Positions 45,557-58,404 of a stretch of 64,000 nucleotides of DNA are shown one piece after another. Numbering within the stretch: the stretch's first letter is position 1; every line of letters begins with the position of its first letter. Made by a program: the position numbers and the translations under genes. Source of the stretch: Brassica napus (lineage: Eukaryota; Streptophyta; Magnoliopsida; Brassicales; Brassicaceae); contig NW_026016878.1 in assembly GCF_020379485.1 (NCBI RefSeq), positions 62,001 to 126,000 on the forward strand, written 5' to 3'. A model generated the notes under the pieces. The model made no database searches. It worked only from the letters and a program-made list of their open reading frames with translations, and was not told the DNA's origin.

Positions 45557-48500
45557 ATGGCGAACTATCGGTGGCCGTCGAAGCTATCGAAGTTATCACC
45601 CCGAGCAAAACAAACAAACCTCTACGGCGTGATCATCGTCACGGTTCTCTGTGCAGCCTCTTACTCCGTCGGGATATGGAAGAACTCTCGCGGAGGAATC
45701 TCACGTGCTTCCCTCAATTCATTGCCATGCACGTTTCCTAACATAACCTCACCGATCCTCCCCTTCACTCCCCGTCATACATCCCCATCGGAGACAACAA
45801 CGGCGCGTGTGGTTCAAATCCCGTCTTGCGGCGTCGAGTTCTCTGAGTATACGCCGTGCGAGTCAGTGAGCCGATCTTTAAGTTTCCCAAGAGATAGGTT
45901 GATTTACAGAGAGAGACACTGTCCTTCAAAAGACGAGATTCTCCGGTGCCGGATTCCAGCGCCGTACGGTTACTCGGTACCATTCCGATGGCCGGAGAGC
46001 CGTGATGTCGCGTGGTTCGCTAACGTGCCGCACACGGAGCTAACGGTGGAGAAGAAGAATCAAACTGGGTGAGGTACGAGAAGGATAGGTTCTTGTTCCC
46101 TGGTGGAGGTACGATGTTTCCACGTGGAGCTGATGCTTACATCGGCGAGATCGGACGGCTGATAAATCTCAAGGATGGATCGGTTCGGACAGCCATTGAT
46201 ACGGGATGTGGGGTAAGTTGAAATATCTCTCTGTTTTTTTGTTCTTAATTTCATTCGTTTTGTACTATTCTTGTGACGTCTCTGTTCTTTTGGCTCTTGT
46301 CCATGTTTACATGTTCATCCCATCCCTGTGAATCTGTGATGGTCATAAATTGTTATTATTTTTTTGTTTTTTGTTTTTTGTTTTCCATCAGCCATCGTAT
46401 ACTTCACGTTATTGCAAAAAAATAAATCGTATGCTTTATGTTTAGAACATCTTCAGAATATCTCAACAAGTTTTTTTTTCTTTACCAAAACATAAAAATA
46501 AAAAATGAATAAAAGAGATGAAAACCCTTTTTTTTTTTAAAGTAAAAGATGAATAAAAGAGAATGAGATGATTTGTTTCCAAAAACTCTAAAAATAATTA
46601 AAAGATTTTTGGAATATTTTAGTTTGTATCAATATTTCATATTTTTATAATTTTATTTTAACTATATAATTAAACTATACTAAATATATTATTATTGTAT
46701 TAGTAAAATATGCACATAAAGTTATCATCGATGTCTCTTTAGTTTGAGATTTTATTACATAATAAAGTTATGTGTGTGTTTCAAAAAAATAAAGTTATGT
46801 GTAACGTGTAGATGCAGTGTCAAATTGATCGATGATTGTGCAAATTACATTGAAATTCTATATATTGATGTTTCCTTGGTTCAAGACGTGTATTGCATGT
46901 ACTATACATAGGCGCACTAGTTAGTAGGTTTAGGTGGATTCAGAGTAGCTTTTGTCAAACTAATTGATGATTGTGCAAATTACATTTGAAGTTATTAGTG
47001 TTAAAAATTAAAAAATCAGAATTTTGGTCATAGGATGAGATGTCATTTATGATAGTAAAGATATTCTGGCAACAGCAGAGTGAGAAGGATGGATAGGACT
47101 CTCTTCATTTGGAATTAATAACATTGCCGTCAAAATTAGATAAAAATATTTGCCAACTTTCACTAATTTTATTCTCCTTAAATGGGAATGGATATGAACA
47201 ATATTTCTACATTCCATTTTAGTATATATCTAATATATTAAAACAGAAGTCATGACTTCTTTTCATGTGTAATTTTTTTTAGTTTGGACAATTTTTAAAA
47301 AATATCATATTTTACATAAGTTCATTATTATATCTATTAATAATTTTATCTTTTTATTTGAAATACAAATGAATATATTTAAAATGTTCTAACAAAATCT
47401 TTTTAAAATCTTTTTAGAATCTTTTTAAATTTACTTTTGAAAATTAGTTAGTTTTAATTTAAATTATCATAAAATATAATTAGAAATTAAAATTAAATAT
47501 AGTTTTGGTTTATAAAAGAAAATTAAAATAAAATGAAATTAATTAATTTCAAAAATACATTTACTAATAATTTTTAAAGATTTTGTTAGAAATAAATATT
47601 TATTTCTATTTTAATTTTTTCAAATTTGGTTTCTAATAAAAATGAAAATCATGATTTTTTATGAGTGATATTTTTATTTGGACCATCATTTAAATTTTGT
47701 ATTAAATGTATATCATTAATGCTAATATATATAATAATTTTAACTACTTTAATCATAATATCTTTTATATCTTTTATTATTTTTAAAAAATTTAAAATTC
47801 TAACAAATCTCTTGAAAAATATTATAATAAGATCTTAATTGTCATAAATTGAATATAAATATTTTTAACTAATTTTGTAATTAGTAATGAAAATTTACTA
47901 AAAGAATAAAATTATATCATATTTTATCAATTTTATAATAATATCTCTCATATTAAAATAAAAACGTTATATTGAAAAAAGTATGATAAAATTATTTTAA
48001 ATTTATAAGTTAACATATTTTATTTTCATAAATATAAAATATTTATGCTAAAAATATAATATGTTGGTTGAACGGGTTAATATTAGTAAACTATATAATA
48101 CATGTATAAAAATTTATCTTATCTTAAACTTTTTAATATACAGTAATTATTATATAAAATTAATAAATATTAAAAAATTACAAAAAAATCTAGCGATTTG
48201 AATTACGGATCATGATTATAATAAATTAAATACAAAATTGTTTTCATATATGTTGTTTTATGGATTAAAAAATTTAGTTTAGTAATCAAACGCAAATTCA
48301 ATAGGACAAATATATAATAAGCAACATATATATGTGATGATTTTAATTTACAACATGAAAACTATAAAATTATTATATTTGGCATAATTATACAAACATT
48401 TAAATATGTAAGTAACATTAAAAATATATAGTAATTATGTAAAACAAATATCTATATATATAAATGTGAAAATATATACCCGCACGGTTGTGCGGGTGAA

Positions 48501-50194
48501 AATCTAGTGATTTTATTAATACTTGATTACGTTTTAATCCCAAATAAAGTGCAGCACAGCTAGTTAAATGCTGTCAACATTAGCATAGATAGTTAATGTG
48601 ATTTTCTTGTCATTGATTGTTTCACTTTTAAAAATGCTTTGTCTAATAGATGTGCATATGTAGTTTAGTTAGTTAGATTAAATGTAAACTCATCGACCGT
48701 ATAAGCTAATGATGATGATAATAGGTAGCGAGCTTTGGTGCGTATCTAATGTCGAGGAACATAGTAACCATGTCGTTTGCGCCAAGAGACACACACGAAG
48801 CTCAGGTTCAGTTCGCACTTGAGAGAGGAGTCCCTGCTATCCTCGGAGTCTTAGCTTCCATTAGACTCCCATTTCCAGCCAGAGCTTTCGACATAGCTCA
48901 TTGCTCTCGATGTCTCATCCCCTGGGGCCAATACAGTAATTATATACTCACCCTATTGGCCACATATTCTCTCTTTTTTTTGGAGTCGCTTACGTGTGTT
49001 GAACTGTTTGTGGATGAGCAGATGGGACGTATCTGATAGAGGTGGATAGGGTACTGAGACCGGGAGGGTACTGGATTCTCTCCGGACCGCCGATCAACTG
49101 GCAGAGACAATGGAGGGGTTGGGAGAGAACAAAAGACGATCTCAACTCGGAGCAGTCTCAGATCGAGAGGGTCGCTAGAAGCTTGTGTTGGAAGAAACTG
49201 GCGCAGAGAGAAGATCTTGCGGTATGGCAGAAACCCAGCAATCATATTCACTGTAAGCGGAATCGTATTGCTCTAAGACGCCCTCCCTTCTGCCACCGGA
49301 CACAACCCGATCATGCCTGGTAATTATCTGTAGACAAGAGATGCCTACATGAAATGAAAATTTGTATTTCACTAGACCATGGTTTTGCTCTGTTCTGGAC
49401 TTTTAGGTACACTAAGCTGGAGCAGTGTTTGACGCCTTTGCCGGAAGTAACAGGAACTGAGATCAAAGAAGTAGCGGGTGGGAAGTTGGCGAGATGGCCT
49501 GAGAGATTGAATGCAGTTCCTCCGAGGATCAAGAGTGGGAGCTTGCAAGGGATCACTGTGGATGACTTTGTCAGCAACACAGAGACATGGCAGACAAGAG
49601 TGTCTTACTACAAGATCTTCGACCAGCAGCTAGCGGAGACAGGGAGATATAGAAACTTACTTGACATGAACGCTTACCTTGGCGGTTTCGCTTCAGCCTT
49701 GGTCGATGATCCTGTCTGGGTCATGAACGTTGTCCCCGTGGAGGCCAGTGTCAACACCCTTGGAGTTATCTATGAGCGAGGGTTGATCGGAACGTATCAA
49801 AACTGGTAAAGAGTTTATAATAACCGATTCTTTAGCTTCTTCTTTTATTCTGGGGAAGCTTTGATTGATTCTTCTGAACTCTATTAAAAACAGGTGTGAA
49901 GCGATGTCAACTTACCCAAGAACGTACGATTTCATACATGCCGACTCGGTGTTTAGTCTGTACAAACACAGATGTGACATGGAAGACATCTTGTTAGAAA
50001 TGGACAGGATACTAAGACCAAAGGGAAGCGTGATCATAAGAGACGACATAGATGTGTTAACAAAAGTGAAGAAGGTAACAGATGGGATGCAATGGGAAGG
50101 GAGAATAGGAGATCATGAGAAGGGACCGCTTGAAAGGGAGAAGATTTTGTTTCTTGTCAAGGAGTACTGGACGGCGCCTGCACCTGATCAGTGA
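45557..50194 (+). CDS. QUA3: QUASIMODO3-like Golgi pectin methyltransferase, with a 1-base frameshift in exon 1
   Basis: QUA3-type proteins are type II Golgi membrane S-adenosylmethionine methyltransferases acting on homogalacturonan. Five exons: 45557-46212, 48725-48935, 49022-49319, 49407-49805 and 49894-50194. The start [18 protein letters not shown] precedes a hydrophobic anchor, [17 protein letters not shown]. Then come PCTFPN, the conserved CP(S/P)[15 protein letters not shown] region and [19 protein letters not shown]. At 46062-46064 only three A follow C where four would keep the frame, so a stop appears at once. Past this point the frame resumes with [20 protein letters not shown] and [15 protein letters not shown] (SAM motif I) across intron 1. 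The C-terminal half includes [20 protein letters not shown] and [13 protein letters not shown], ending TAPAPDQ. Restored length would be about 621 residues, near the family norm. Intron 1 (2.5 kb) holds a Helitron. Confidence 0.87.
47229..48507 (+). mobile_element. Non-autonomous Helitron inside QUA3 intron 1
   Basis: Starts TCTAATATATTAAAACAGAA after an A. The 3' hairpin CCCGCACGGTTGTGCGGG (48479-48496) is followed by TGAAAAT and CTAG with T. Its orientation matches the host gene. The intron splice sites (46213 GT, AG before 48725) lie outside it. Confidence 0.8.
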
Positions 50195-50590
50195 TCAGGA
50201 AGCTATAGAGATAAATGTTTAGACCTTTGTAGTAGCTAGCTCCCTTCTATTTTTTTTTTACTTTTAACAATATTTTGTACGCACCAAAAGACGTTTGTGG
50301 GGGTGGGGCATGAAGAAATAAACACCTGAATTTATTGTTTCAACTTTCAAATAAACGGGAGAGTTTACTAGAGAGTATGTGACCATTCGTTGGATATGAA
50401 AGCACTTACGGCTACAATATTATACATTTGTCTAGTAGAGCTCTCATCATTTCTTGCTTCAGCATCGGTGCTATAAAAGGGTGATCCAGCATCTCTACAC
50501 TCCACGTAGCTGAAATGGTCGGCGATATCATGACATCTGTCTCCAGCCACAAGGGACTAAATAATATATGTCTTTCGATAAAGTAGGATC
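50195..50590. other. QUA3 3' flank with an unassigned minus-strand open frame
   Basis: T-rich 3' UTR-like sequence to about 50350. On the minus strand, 50590-50400 encodes a non-repetitive peptide (VMISPTISATWSVEMLDHPF, then KQEMMRALLDKC) ahead of a GTAAGT. It could be an exon relic; I recognise no family. Confidence 0.3.
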
Positions 50591-53158
50591 TCATAACTCA
50601 TTGACAAAAACCTACCAATATAAAACGAACTTGTAAGGAGAAAGGAAAGAAAGAGGGGTAAGCATTCGACAAAACCTCCGGGACGAAAGCTCTAAGAGCC
50701 CGAAATCATCACCTAATATTCACGATACAACACAACAAAAGCTCTACATAGAACATCAAGTAAAATAAGAGCAATCAATAAGTAACAAGGATAAACTCCG
50801 ACGATTTTTGGTCTCCACGTTCCTTATGTTGTCACGTAAGAACTCACCACCTAACGGTACACGTGAGTTCAACTCTTTCATGCTATCAAGTTGCCGACAC
50901 CGGTTCACGCTTTCTCCGCCACCATGTTCACACGATCGTGCCACCTCGTTCGGTCCCCGCGTGATCTGGGCTCGCCGTCTACCCGCTCCCGGCGATGAGT
51001 CATGCCACCTCATTCGGTCCCCACGCGACCCAACAAAAAATGATGCAGCGCCCGAGAACTCTCAATCACGTTGCACCGTCACACATAGGCTGTAAGATCT
51101 CTCCCATCTCATATACAGTACACTCAAATGCTTAATCCCCATGCAATGTAAACACCCATGTACAAATTTCAATCATCATACAACCATATTTGTTTTAGCA
51201 ATCTATGAGTAGATTTAGGTGTTCACATATTCGTGACAAAAAGGTGTTCACACATTATAATACAATATATATGTGTATATATATGATATATTTCACTTAT
51301 CAAACAAATAGATATATGCTTATAGATAATACGTACGTATGAATGATTTAGATAGATACTTCTACTATGAAGAGAGAATGAAAGAAGGAAGAAGAGATCA
51401 CACATGTCCTCACCTTAGCCTTAGATCTGCGAACATAAGGGATGGGATAATCAGATCTACAAAATAAGGATTTCATCGAACCCAATCTACAAGAGAAAGG
51501 GTTGTTGCTATCACCAAAATACATGGGATGAGAGATCTAAGGTAAGAGAGAAGAAAGATAAAGAAAACTAAGGTTCCTTATCTCATCGGCGACCAGATCT
51601 AGAAAGAAGAGAAGAATACACGAACTTGGATCAGTTTGTTTGGGATCTCCAATGGCTTGGCTCCAGCGTGCAACAAACGATGAACAGCGAGGAAAGAGAG
51701 GTTGGCCGAGAGAGAACAAGAGAGAAGAGAAAAGGAGAAAATTTGATGGCTAGGGTTTTCAGATCTCTATGGAACTCTGCAAGGCTTCGCTCTGGTTTTT
51801 AAATGGAAGAGAAGAGAAGGGGAAGGCTCATTTTAATAGGAAAATGATGCAGCTCAAATTAACCCTAGAGCCAACTCTCTCAAATAAGAGATCAGTTTGT
51901 ATCAATTCGAGATCGAATCCACAGAGAGTGGGGCACACAATTGATCCGATTAAACGTAAGACTAAGCTAGGTAAAAAGATATTAAAGCAGTAAATAATTA
52001 ATAAAACAGTAAGTAAGAAAGATGTGGTTGATAAATAGATAAGAAGGAAGCTAGACTTTCAGGTTTATGTAATCCAAATTATGATTTTGATGCTAAGAAC
52101 ATGTGATGATCAATCCTAGAACTCGAATGCAATTGTAAGATCTCCAGCTCTGACCGTGAGTCTACATGTTAAATTTGTATCCATATTTCATATCCGAAAT
52201 GGAATGAGTGTCGATTGATACACTTTCAAACAAGCTTTAATGTTCAGATCGATAAGTTCATCAAGTTGATTAAACTAGCTAGATATAGCTCGTGCCTAAC
52301 AACTTAGCTCAACAGAATTATGTTCAGTTATGAAACAACTCTCGCAATTGTTAGTCTTAAGATCATGATTCTAGTTAGCTACTCTAGAATGCAAGCAATA
52401 AGATCTAACTATGTGAAGGATTTTAGATAATTAACTTAGCAGTTCTAAAATCAATTCATCATAACCATATTAAACTCTAAGTCTAACAAATTATTCTACT
52501 CAGAAATAATCAAGCAAGACATAAAGATAAACATGATGAATTGCATAATGAGATTAGAGATAAAAAAACAGGAGTTCCAATACAATACTCTGAAGGGGTT
52601 CTTGGATCTTCTCTCCAAACCTTAAAAAGCTTCTAAAAATAATAAAATCAAATATGTGTCTCTCTGCCTAAACACTGGCATAAACATATATATTTTAGGT
52701 CAAAACTCGTCAGAAGCATTCTTGTAATTTTGTGGAAACTTTTGTGCCTAATTCTTAATCTTGATCCTGATCCGGCAAGGCCTTTCTCGCTAGGGTGTCG
52801 ATTGACATCAAGGATGAGTGTCTACCGTCACTTCCTCTGCACATCGACTCTGTCTAATCTTTGCTCAGCTAAGGGTTCTGCTCCCTTTAAGCTCTATTTA
52901 GCTCCATAAACTCCACAATGCTCCAGAACGTACATAAACATGTAAAGACTCTAAAATAGACTCCAAACATAACATAAAGACTCTAAATAGAACATATATT
53001 ATGGCATAAATAGTGATAAACACAATAATATATCAGAAAAGAAGAGGAAGCTCTAAGTTTACTACTCCGGCCAAAATTAAAACAAAGAAGGAGATAGGCT
53101 TCGGTTCAAACTAATAAAAAACAAAGAAGCCCACATACCGGCGGGCCGGGATGTGACA
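50591..53158 (-). mobile_element. LTR-retrotransposon-derived sequence (probably Ty3/Gypsy LTR debris)
   Basis: Read on the minus strand, the block begins TGTCACATCCCGGCCCGCCG (53158-53139), the typical opening of many plant Gypsy LTRs. Further down, near 51060-50800, is the GC-rich stretch GGGACCGAACGAGGTGGCAC followed by GAGTTCTTACGTGACAAC, a style common in such LTRs. Between lie sequences like GTGTCGATTGACATCAAGG (52795) that occur in Brassicaceae retroelement leaders. No gag-pol frame is present. It could be one long solo LTR with an insertion or two fragments. Confidence 0.5.
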
Positions 53159-53659
53159 GCATCACTATGTTTTGCTTAGCATAGTCGTCTTCTCCAGGTC
53201 CAGGAGAACGAATCTGATCATTACCCCATGTAGCATGTATGTTTCTCGACTTCTGCATGACCATTTCCATGAACATCCTACGATTAGTGTGTGTGGGATA
53301 TACAAAGATACACTGCTCTACAGTTCTTTTTCAAACGATTTTGTTTGATGATAAAAAGGCTACAAACCATAACCATCCAAATTCTATTTATCCATTTGAT
53401 CGCATAATCATCAACCACAACTTCTCTAGTGCCATTCATATACTATCAGAGAGAGACAAACAAAAAGAGTTTAGATGGAGAAAACGAGGAACCTCAAGTC
53501 TTTCAATCGAGAGAGACTCAGAAGCGCTGGTTATGTAAGACTCAAAGGATTCTCTCTCACCATCTCTGCCAGAGAAGAAGAACAAAGCGGTGTTCCTAAT
53601 ATTGGTTCAACTGATTCGAACCCACGCACATGAGTCTACACATACATGACGTAATGAAT
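53159..53659. other. Unassigned sequence with an exon-like piece
   Basis: On the minus strand 53280-53165 reads FMEMVMQKSRNIHATWGNDQ then RSPGPGEDDYAKQNIVML without a stop, which looks coding. I do not recognise it and find no adjoining exon. The remainder shows nothing clear. Confidence 0.3.
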
Positions 53660-54200
53660 ATTTTTTTTTGTCATCAACATATATACTCAACTATGACTCT
53701 TCGAACCATCTTGGTAACTCTGCGTTCATGTAAACGACGAAGGATCATTGTTTCCCAGAACTGAGTAGCAGGTTGTCGGCACTTTTATTCTGCGTTCTGA
53801 GTAAATTTATGATCTCTGAGTGATTAAAACTCTCTCTCAGGATCCAGATATCTTCCAAATAGATTGCGTATGCTGTCCATTCTATCGGTTCGGAAACCAT
53901 CTTCACCAATTGGGAACAGTACGTTGCAAACTTCACATGAAATTGCTGTAATTCCTCATGCTCTCCAATGCCCAGATGAAAGCCTCTATTTCGGCATGGA
54001 GGGGTGATAGGCTAGCCCTCGTGTTTCTAGCCCCCATCAATCCGTCAAGACCTTCTAGAGTGCTACCCCATCCTTGTCCTGAAAAATATCTTGTATTTTC
54101 CAGGATCCATCTATGAAACACTATCGTCCATGAATCAGAGGCTGTGAGATAATTAGTTGATTCGAGATTTCGGCATCAACCTCTTGGCCTAAAAAACAAT
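53660..54200 (-). mobile_element. LINE 3' fragment with RNase H-like C-terminus and A-tail
   Basis: A T-run at 53659-53667 is the minus-strand poly-A tail. Upstream of it, reading the minus strand: GARNTRASLSPLHAEIEAFI, FATYCSQLVKMVSEPIEW, YLEDIWILRESF, NLLRTQNKSADNL and finally FVVYMNAELPRWFEES-stop, the standard C-terminus of plant L1-type RNase H-like domains. The element begins inside this domain, so it is heavily 5' truncated, and the frame is broken. Confidence 0.8.
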
Positions 54201-54834
54201 CATTCTCGATAAATTCGGTTGATTAGGATAAAATTTGATTGCTTAGGAGTCGTATACATGCACGTTAAGTAGTCATGCATTTTGATAGGAACTCCCAATT
54301 CTCTTGGAAATACAGCTCTTTTGATCATTTCTTCGCATGTACTTGCAGTAGCATTCAAATAATATCCTTTGATTTCACATGTATATACTTGGTTATATTT
54401 CATCTTGTCAACAAGTTTCGTAATGATCATAATGGGTCTATTGTTCCGATGGAAAGAAGAACCTATGATTAGCTTTTCAGAAAATTTCCACAGAATGGTA
54501 TACAAAGTCAACATATTGTAATGAATACAAATGAAATTGCGAAAGTATGCACATACATTTCATATACTATTTCATTTAGATTTAATGTAACAGGATAAAG
54601 GTTTTCCATTACGTACCACAGTATCTACAACTCCTTTACGTGCCTATACATAATGAATTGGTGTGGTATATTGATATAATAACATATGAACAGTAAGAAC
54701 TAGCATTTTTATTCTCTTTTATCCCACTTCACACCTGGTACGCACTTGGGGCATTTTCTCTACCCCTTCTTATTCTGAAAAAAACAGGGACACCTTACGG
54801 TCATGGTTTCTCTTGGATATATGGTTCATCTGGG
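54201..54834. other. Intergenic, unassigned minus-strand open frame
   Basis: A 104-codon minus-strand frame (54514-54200), containing [16 protein letters not shown] and [11 protein letters not shown], has plausible protein character but no family I can name. It may be the relic of a host gene. The rest is featureless. Confidence 0.3.
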
Positions 54835-55400
54835 GTAGGGATTCGGGTATTCGGATCGGTTCCGGGTAAGACCCGTTCGGTCCGGGTAAATCGGTTATTT
54901 AGAAACTGTATCCAATGAGTACTTGGTCGACTTATGGTTCGGTTTCGGATCGGTTCCAACCGGTTCCGAGTCGGTTCATATATACAAGTTTATACCCGAA
55001 ATATTATACTCTTATTTATATTTTTCTTTTATATATATATAGATATTATTTTCTTAAGAAAAATAAATCAAAATCGCCTATATGTTAATATGATGTAGTT
55101 AAGTTCAACAAAGTCAAGGTGGTCAAGTGGCGTTGCACAGGTAACTTGGCCTTATCAACCTGGGTTCGACACCCAAAGAATACAATTATGTGTTTTTATA
55201 CAACATATAATTCTGTTAAATCGGGTACTCGATCGGTTCCGGGTAAAAACTAAAACCGAACCGATACCTATGGATAAACAATATCATTATCCATCGGTTA
55301 AATATACTATGACCAAAACCGGACTGAACCGGTCAATCTCGGGTCGGATCCGGTTCGGATATTCGGTTCCGGTTAAATGTCCCAGTCCAAATCCGGGGGA
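54835..55400. mobile_element. MITE-like CGGTTCCGG repeat element enclosing SINE-like sequence
   Basis: Both sides are rich in CGGTTCCGGGTA/ATCGGTTC words as in the TA-flanked MITEs at 39.9 and 44.2 kb, though the ends here are eroded and I could not find a clear target duplication. The centre (about 55100-55200) is tRNA-like. Confidence 0.4.
55110..55185 (+). mobile_element. tRNA-like / SINE head with Pol III A and B boxes
   Basis: TGGTCAAGTGG (55120-55130) fits the A-box consensus and GGTTCGACACC (55163-55173) matches the B-box consensus exactly, at tRNA-like spacing. Acceptor-stem pairing is absent, so it is not a functional tRNA gene; a SINE head is the likelier reading. Confidence 0.5.
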
Positions 55401-57168
55401 CCCAATGTTTTTATCCTTCGATGAAAAGATTCATTTCCTGGTAAAAATATAGGAGGTAGAACTAATAAAGATTTCTTTTTCAATTTCCACTTTGAGGTTC
55501 CCTATGAAATGAGGCATATAACGGAGCAAACCAATTCCTTAAACCACTCAGCCATGACATGACTCGAGGAAGAAGCCCCGGCTAACTTTGTGCCAAATTC
55601 TGAATGTTTTAAGAATTAATATTAAACAGATATATATATTCGTTATATACTTCTTTCAACCACTAAAGAAACTAAAGAAACAAGAACAACAACAACTAAT
55701 TTATTAGCTAATATATTTTCAAAAAGTGAAAAACTAAGTAGTATTTATCAAATTTGTTCCTATCTAAAGAACGCTATTGAACCAAATGACAAAGACATTG
55801 TTGAAAAATATGGCTTTTTCTTGAACGAAAATGGTGACATTGTTCTTCCGGAACTGCTTTCCTATGTTGTGCAAGTCGTCGAGAATGTGATGTTTGTGCC
55901 TCAAACCATAGGGCTGCTTCAGTTTCTGCCAATAGGATGTAATCAATAATTACTTTAACAATATTTATACTCTTTAAACTAGGCCTGCGACTTCAGTTAC
56001 TTCGGGTCAACACGGTTTGGTTTCTCGGGTCGTCGGTTAGTACGGCATGAGAAAAGGCTGCCGAATAAAACCGAATATTAATTTAGTTCGGTTCAGTATC
56101 AGGTTTATTCGGTTCGGTTAGCTCGGTTCTGAGCATTGGATGAAGCTTGGTAGTGGTTCTAAAGATGTGTACAACTTCTTAGTTTATAACCGAACTGAAA
56201 TGTCTGAACTGAACCGAGCCGAGATTTGACCATTTCGGTTCTGAGCATTGGATGAAGCTTAGTTTCTCCCTATTCTTATTTATTTCTTTTTTCTACTATC
56301 AATATTAGTACAACTTCAAATTTATTATTACTTTTTACATTTTTTTGTTAACACCAATATTAAATGTCAAGAGTGATGATTGAGTTTGACTTTCCGCTTA
56401 GACATTCGGTCCGGCCGAATCTGATCACATGAGAATCTTTACAAGTACTTTGATTTTACAATGTAGACAATTTGGTGATCAAAGGAACGAGGATCAGGAG
56501 GAACACTATATTCCTTAATATTCTTTAAATTTTTTACCATTCATGAGAAATGTATTTTTTTTTTCTTTTCATTTCTTTGTTCGTAAAGAATTATAGAACA
56601 AATCAATTCTTCATTAATTTTGATAAAGAACCATCATTCTTAAAATTTTATTCCTATTCATTCTTTTCATATCCGTTCCTATTGTTCCTATGATGGTTAC
56701 CAGTCACACTCCTAGTTCGAGGGTGGTGGAGCAGGGAACGGTGTGAGAAATAATGCATTTCCTAACGTTCCTAAAAAATATCACCATTCATAAGGAATAA
56801 TTTTTCCTTCTCATTCCCTACCATTCTTTTTTTTTGTAGATAAATAAAGAACAAATTAATTCTTTGTTAAATATGGGATGGAACAACCATTCCTTTTCAT
56901 TCCTGCAATTCTATTCCTTTACGTTCTTTTCCTATTCGTTCATCTTGTTTCCAAAATGGTCACCAGTCGGACCCTTAGATTCATCACCAAAAATATTTCA
57001 ATAAATTTATTAATTAATGATAAATATATTTGGTGTTTTTGTTAAAAATAATCAATCAAAAATACATATAAATAAAAAAATAACATAGTTACCAGACTTT
57101 GTTACTCTTTATCTTTTTTTATAATAATTGTTTTGATGATGTTTATTATCCTACTATTAATATTTTCA
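55401..57168. repeat. Intergenic repeats, no gene
   Basis: 55764-55946 is a minus-strand open frame whose alternative frame reads LLAETEAALWFEAQ, like a LINE RNase H remnant. 55980-56265 repeats CGGTTCGGTTAG and TGAGCATTGGATGAAGCTT (twice). 56480-56980 contains two diverged copies of a unit rich in ATTCCTTTTCATTCC and ending near a GGTCACCAGTC/GGTTACCAGTC word. Confidence 0.4.
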
Positions 57169-58404
57169 TCATGTATACTATTAAATCAGAATTCCTATTA
57201 GGACTATGCCCGTAGTTTTTGAAGTTATTTACAAATGAACGCCATTCTCTTATTTAGATTTTTTCTAATTTTTTTTGTTTCATTTAACATCAAATGAAAA
57301 CAGAAACAAAATCAGTTATACTATAATTTTGAGGACATTTAGGCAAACGTTGGATATTTACTTCCTTAAAAATGCTATATTCACTAATCATAATAAATTT
57401 ACATACTAATCTATTTAACTAAGGCTTATTATTATTGAAACGATTTTATTAGACCGTTTAACCAAAAAATCCAACCAAAATGCATCCGTTAACTTATCTA
57501 ACAAGCTTAAGGCCCAATCTTATTTTTTTATAACGAAAAGATATTTTATAATACTGATTTTATCATCTAACCTATAATTTATTTTCTAAATTTTATTTCA
57601 AATTGTTAAATACAAATAAAAAATTATGTAAATATTTATACTATATAATACCTTCACATAAAATCATTTATTATGTCATTTTGTCCATAATATTGATATA
57701 GCAATTATAAGTGTAAGAATATTTTAAAATTATCATAAAATTAAATTTAAATATAAAATAAAAATACAAATACTAATTATTATAGGTTATTAATAAAAAA
57801 TAAACTAATATTGTAATATCAATAAACTAATATTGTCATAGCAAAATCATAATTGGTTAATAACAAGTAGTTGGGTTTTTACCAAGGTTTTCAATCAAAA
57901 TTTTAATAAACGATTAACATGATTATATACATGGTTCATCTTGATCGGTTCAACCACTGATTTGGGTCAGATATGAAAATAGTACTTGAACCTCAAACAT
58001 TATAATAAATTAACATTAAATTATTTATTTTCTAATAAAAAATTTCACATAAAAAAAATTTGTGCTTTCAAAAACAGTATTAGCTTCTAAATCAAATAAG
58101 GATAAAAATATTTTTATATTGATGGTTAGAGCTATAATACAAATATATGACAAGCAAAAACTCATTTTCAGTTTAAAATCGACAATTCACATCATTACTA
58201 TATATATATACTATTAAATCACACATATCATCTTTTAATCTATTTCGAAAAATACCATATTTAAAAAAAAAATGAAAGTGATAAAAGTTTTAAAAAGTTA
58301 ATTGTTAAGATTTGAAACGAAGATAATAGTAATTTTTAAATTAATCTTGGATCAATAAATAAAAAAATAAATCCGCGCTTTTCAAAACGCAGGTCAAAAT
58401 CTAG
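57169..58404 (+). mobile_element. Helitron with a clear 3' end and a probable 5' end
   Basis: 3': CCGCGCTTTTCAAAACGCAG (slightly decayed hairpin), GTCAAAAT, CTAG then T (58404). 5': TCATGTATACTATTAAATCA near 57169 is a plausible but imperfect start. Internal text near 57950-58040 matches the Helitron at 12213-13527. Non-coding. Confidence 0.6.

Noticed and set aside
55110..55185. Functional tRNA gene
   Set aside because: A and B boxes are good but acceptor and anticodon stems do not pair.
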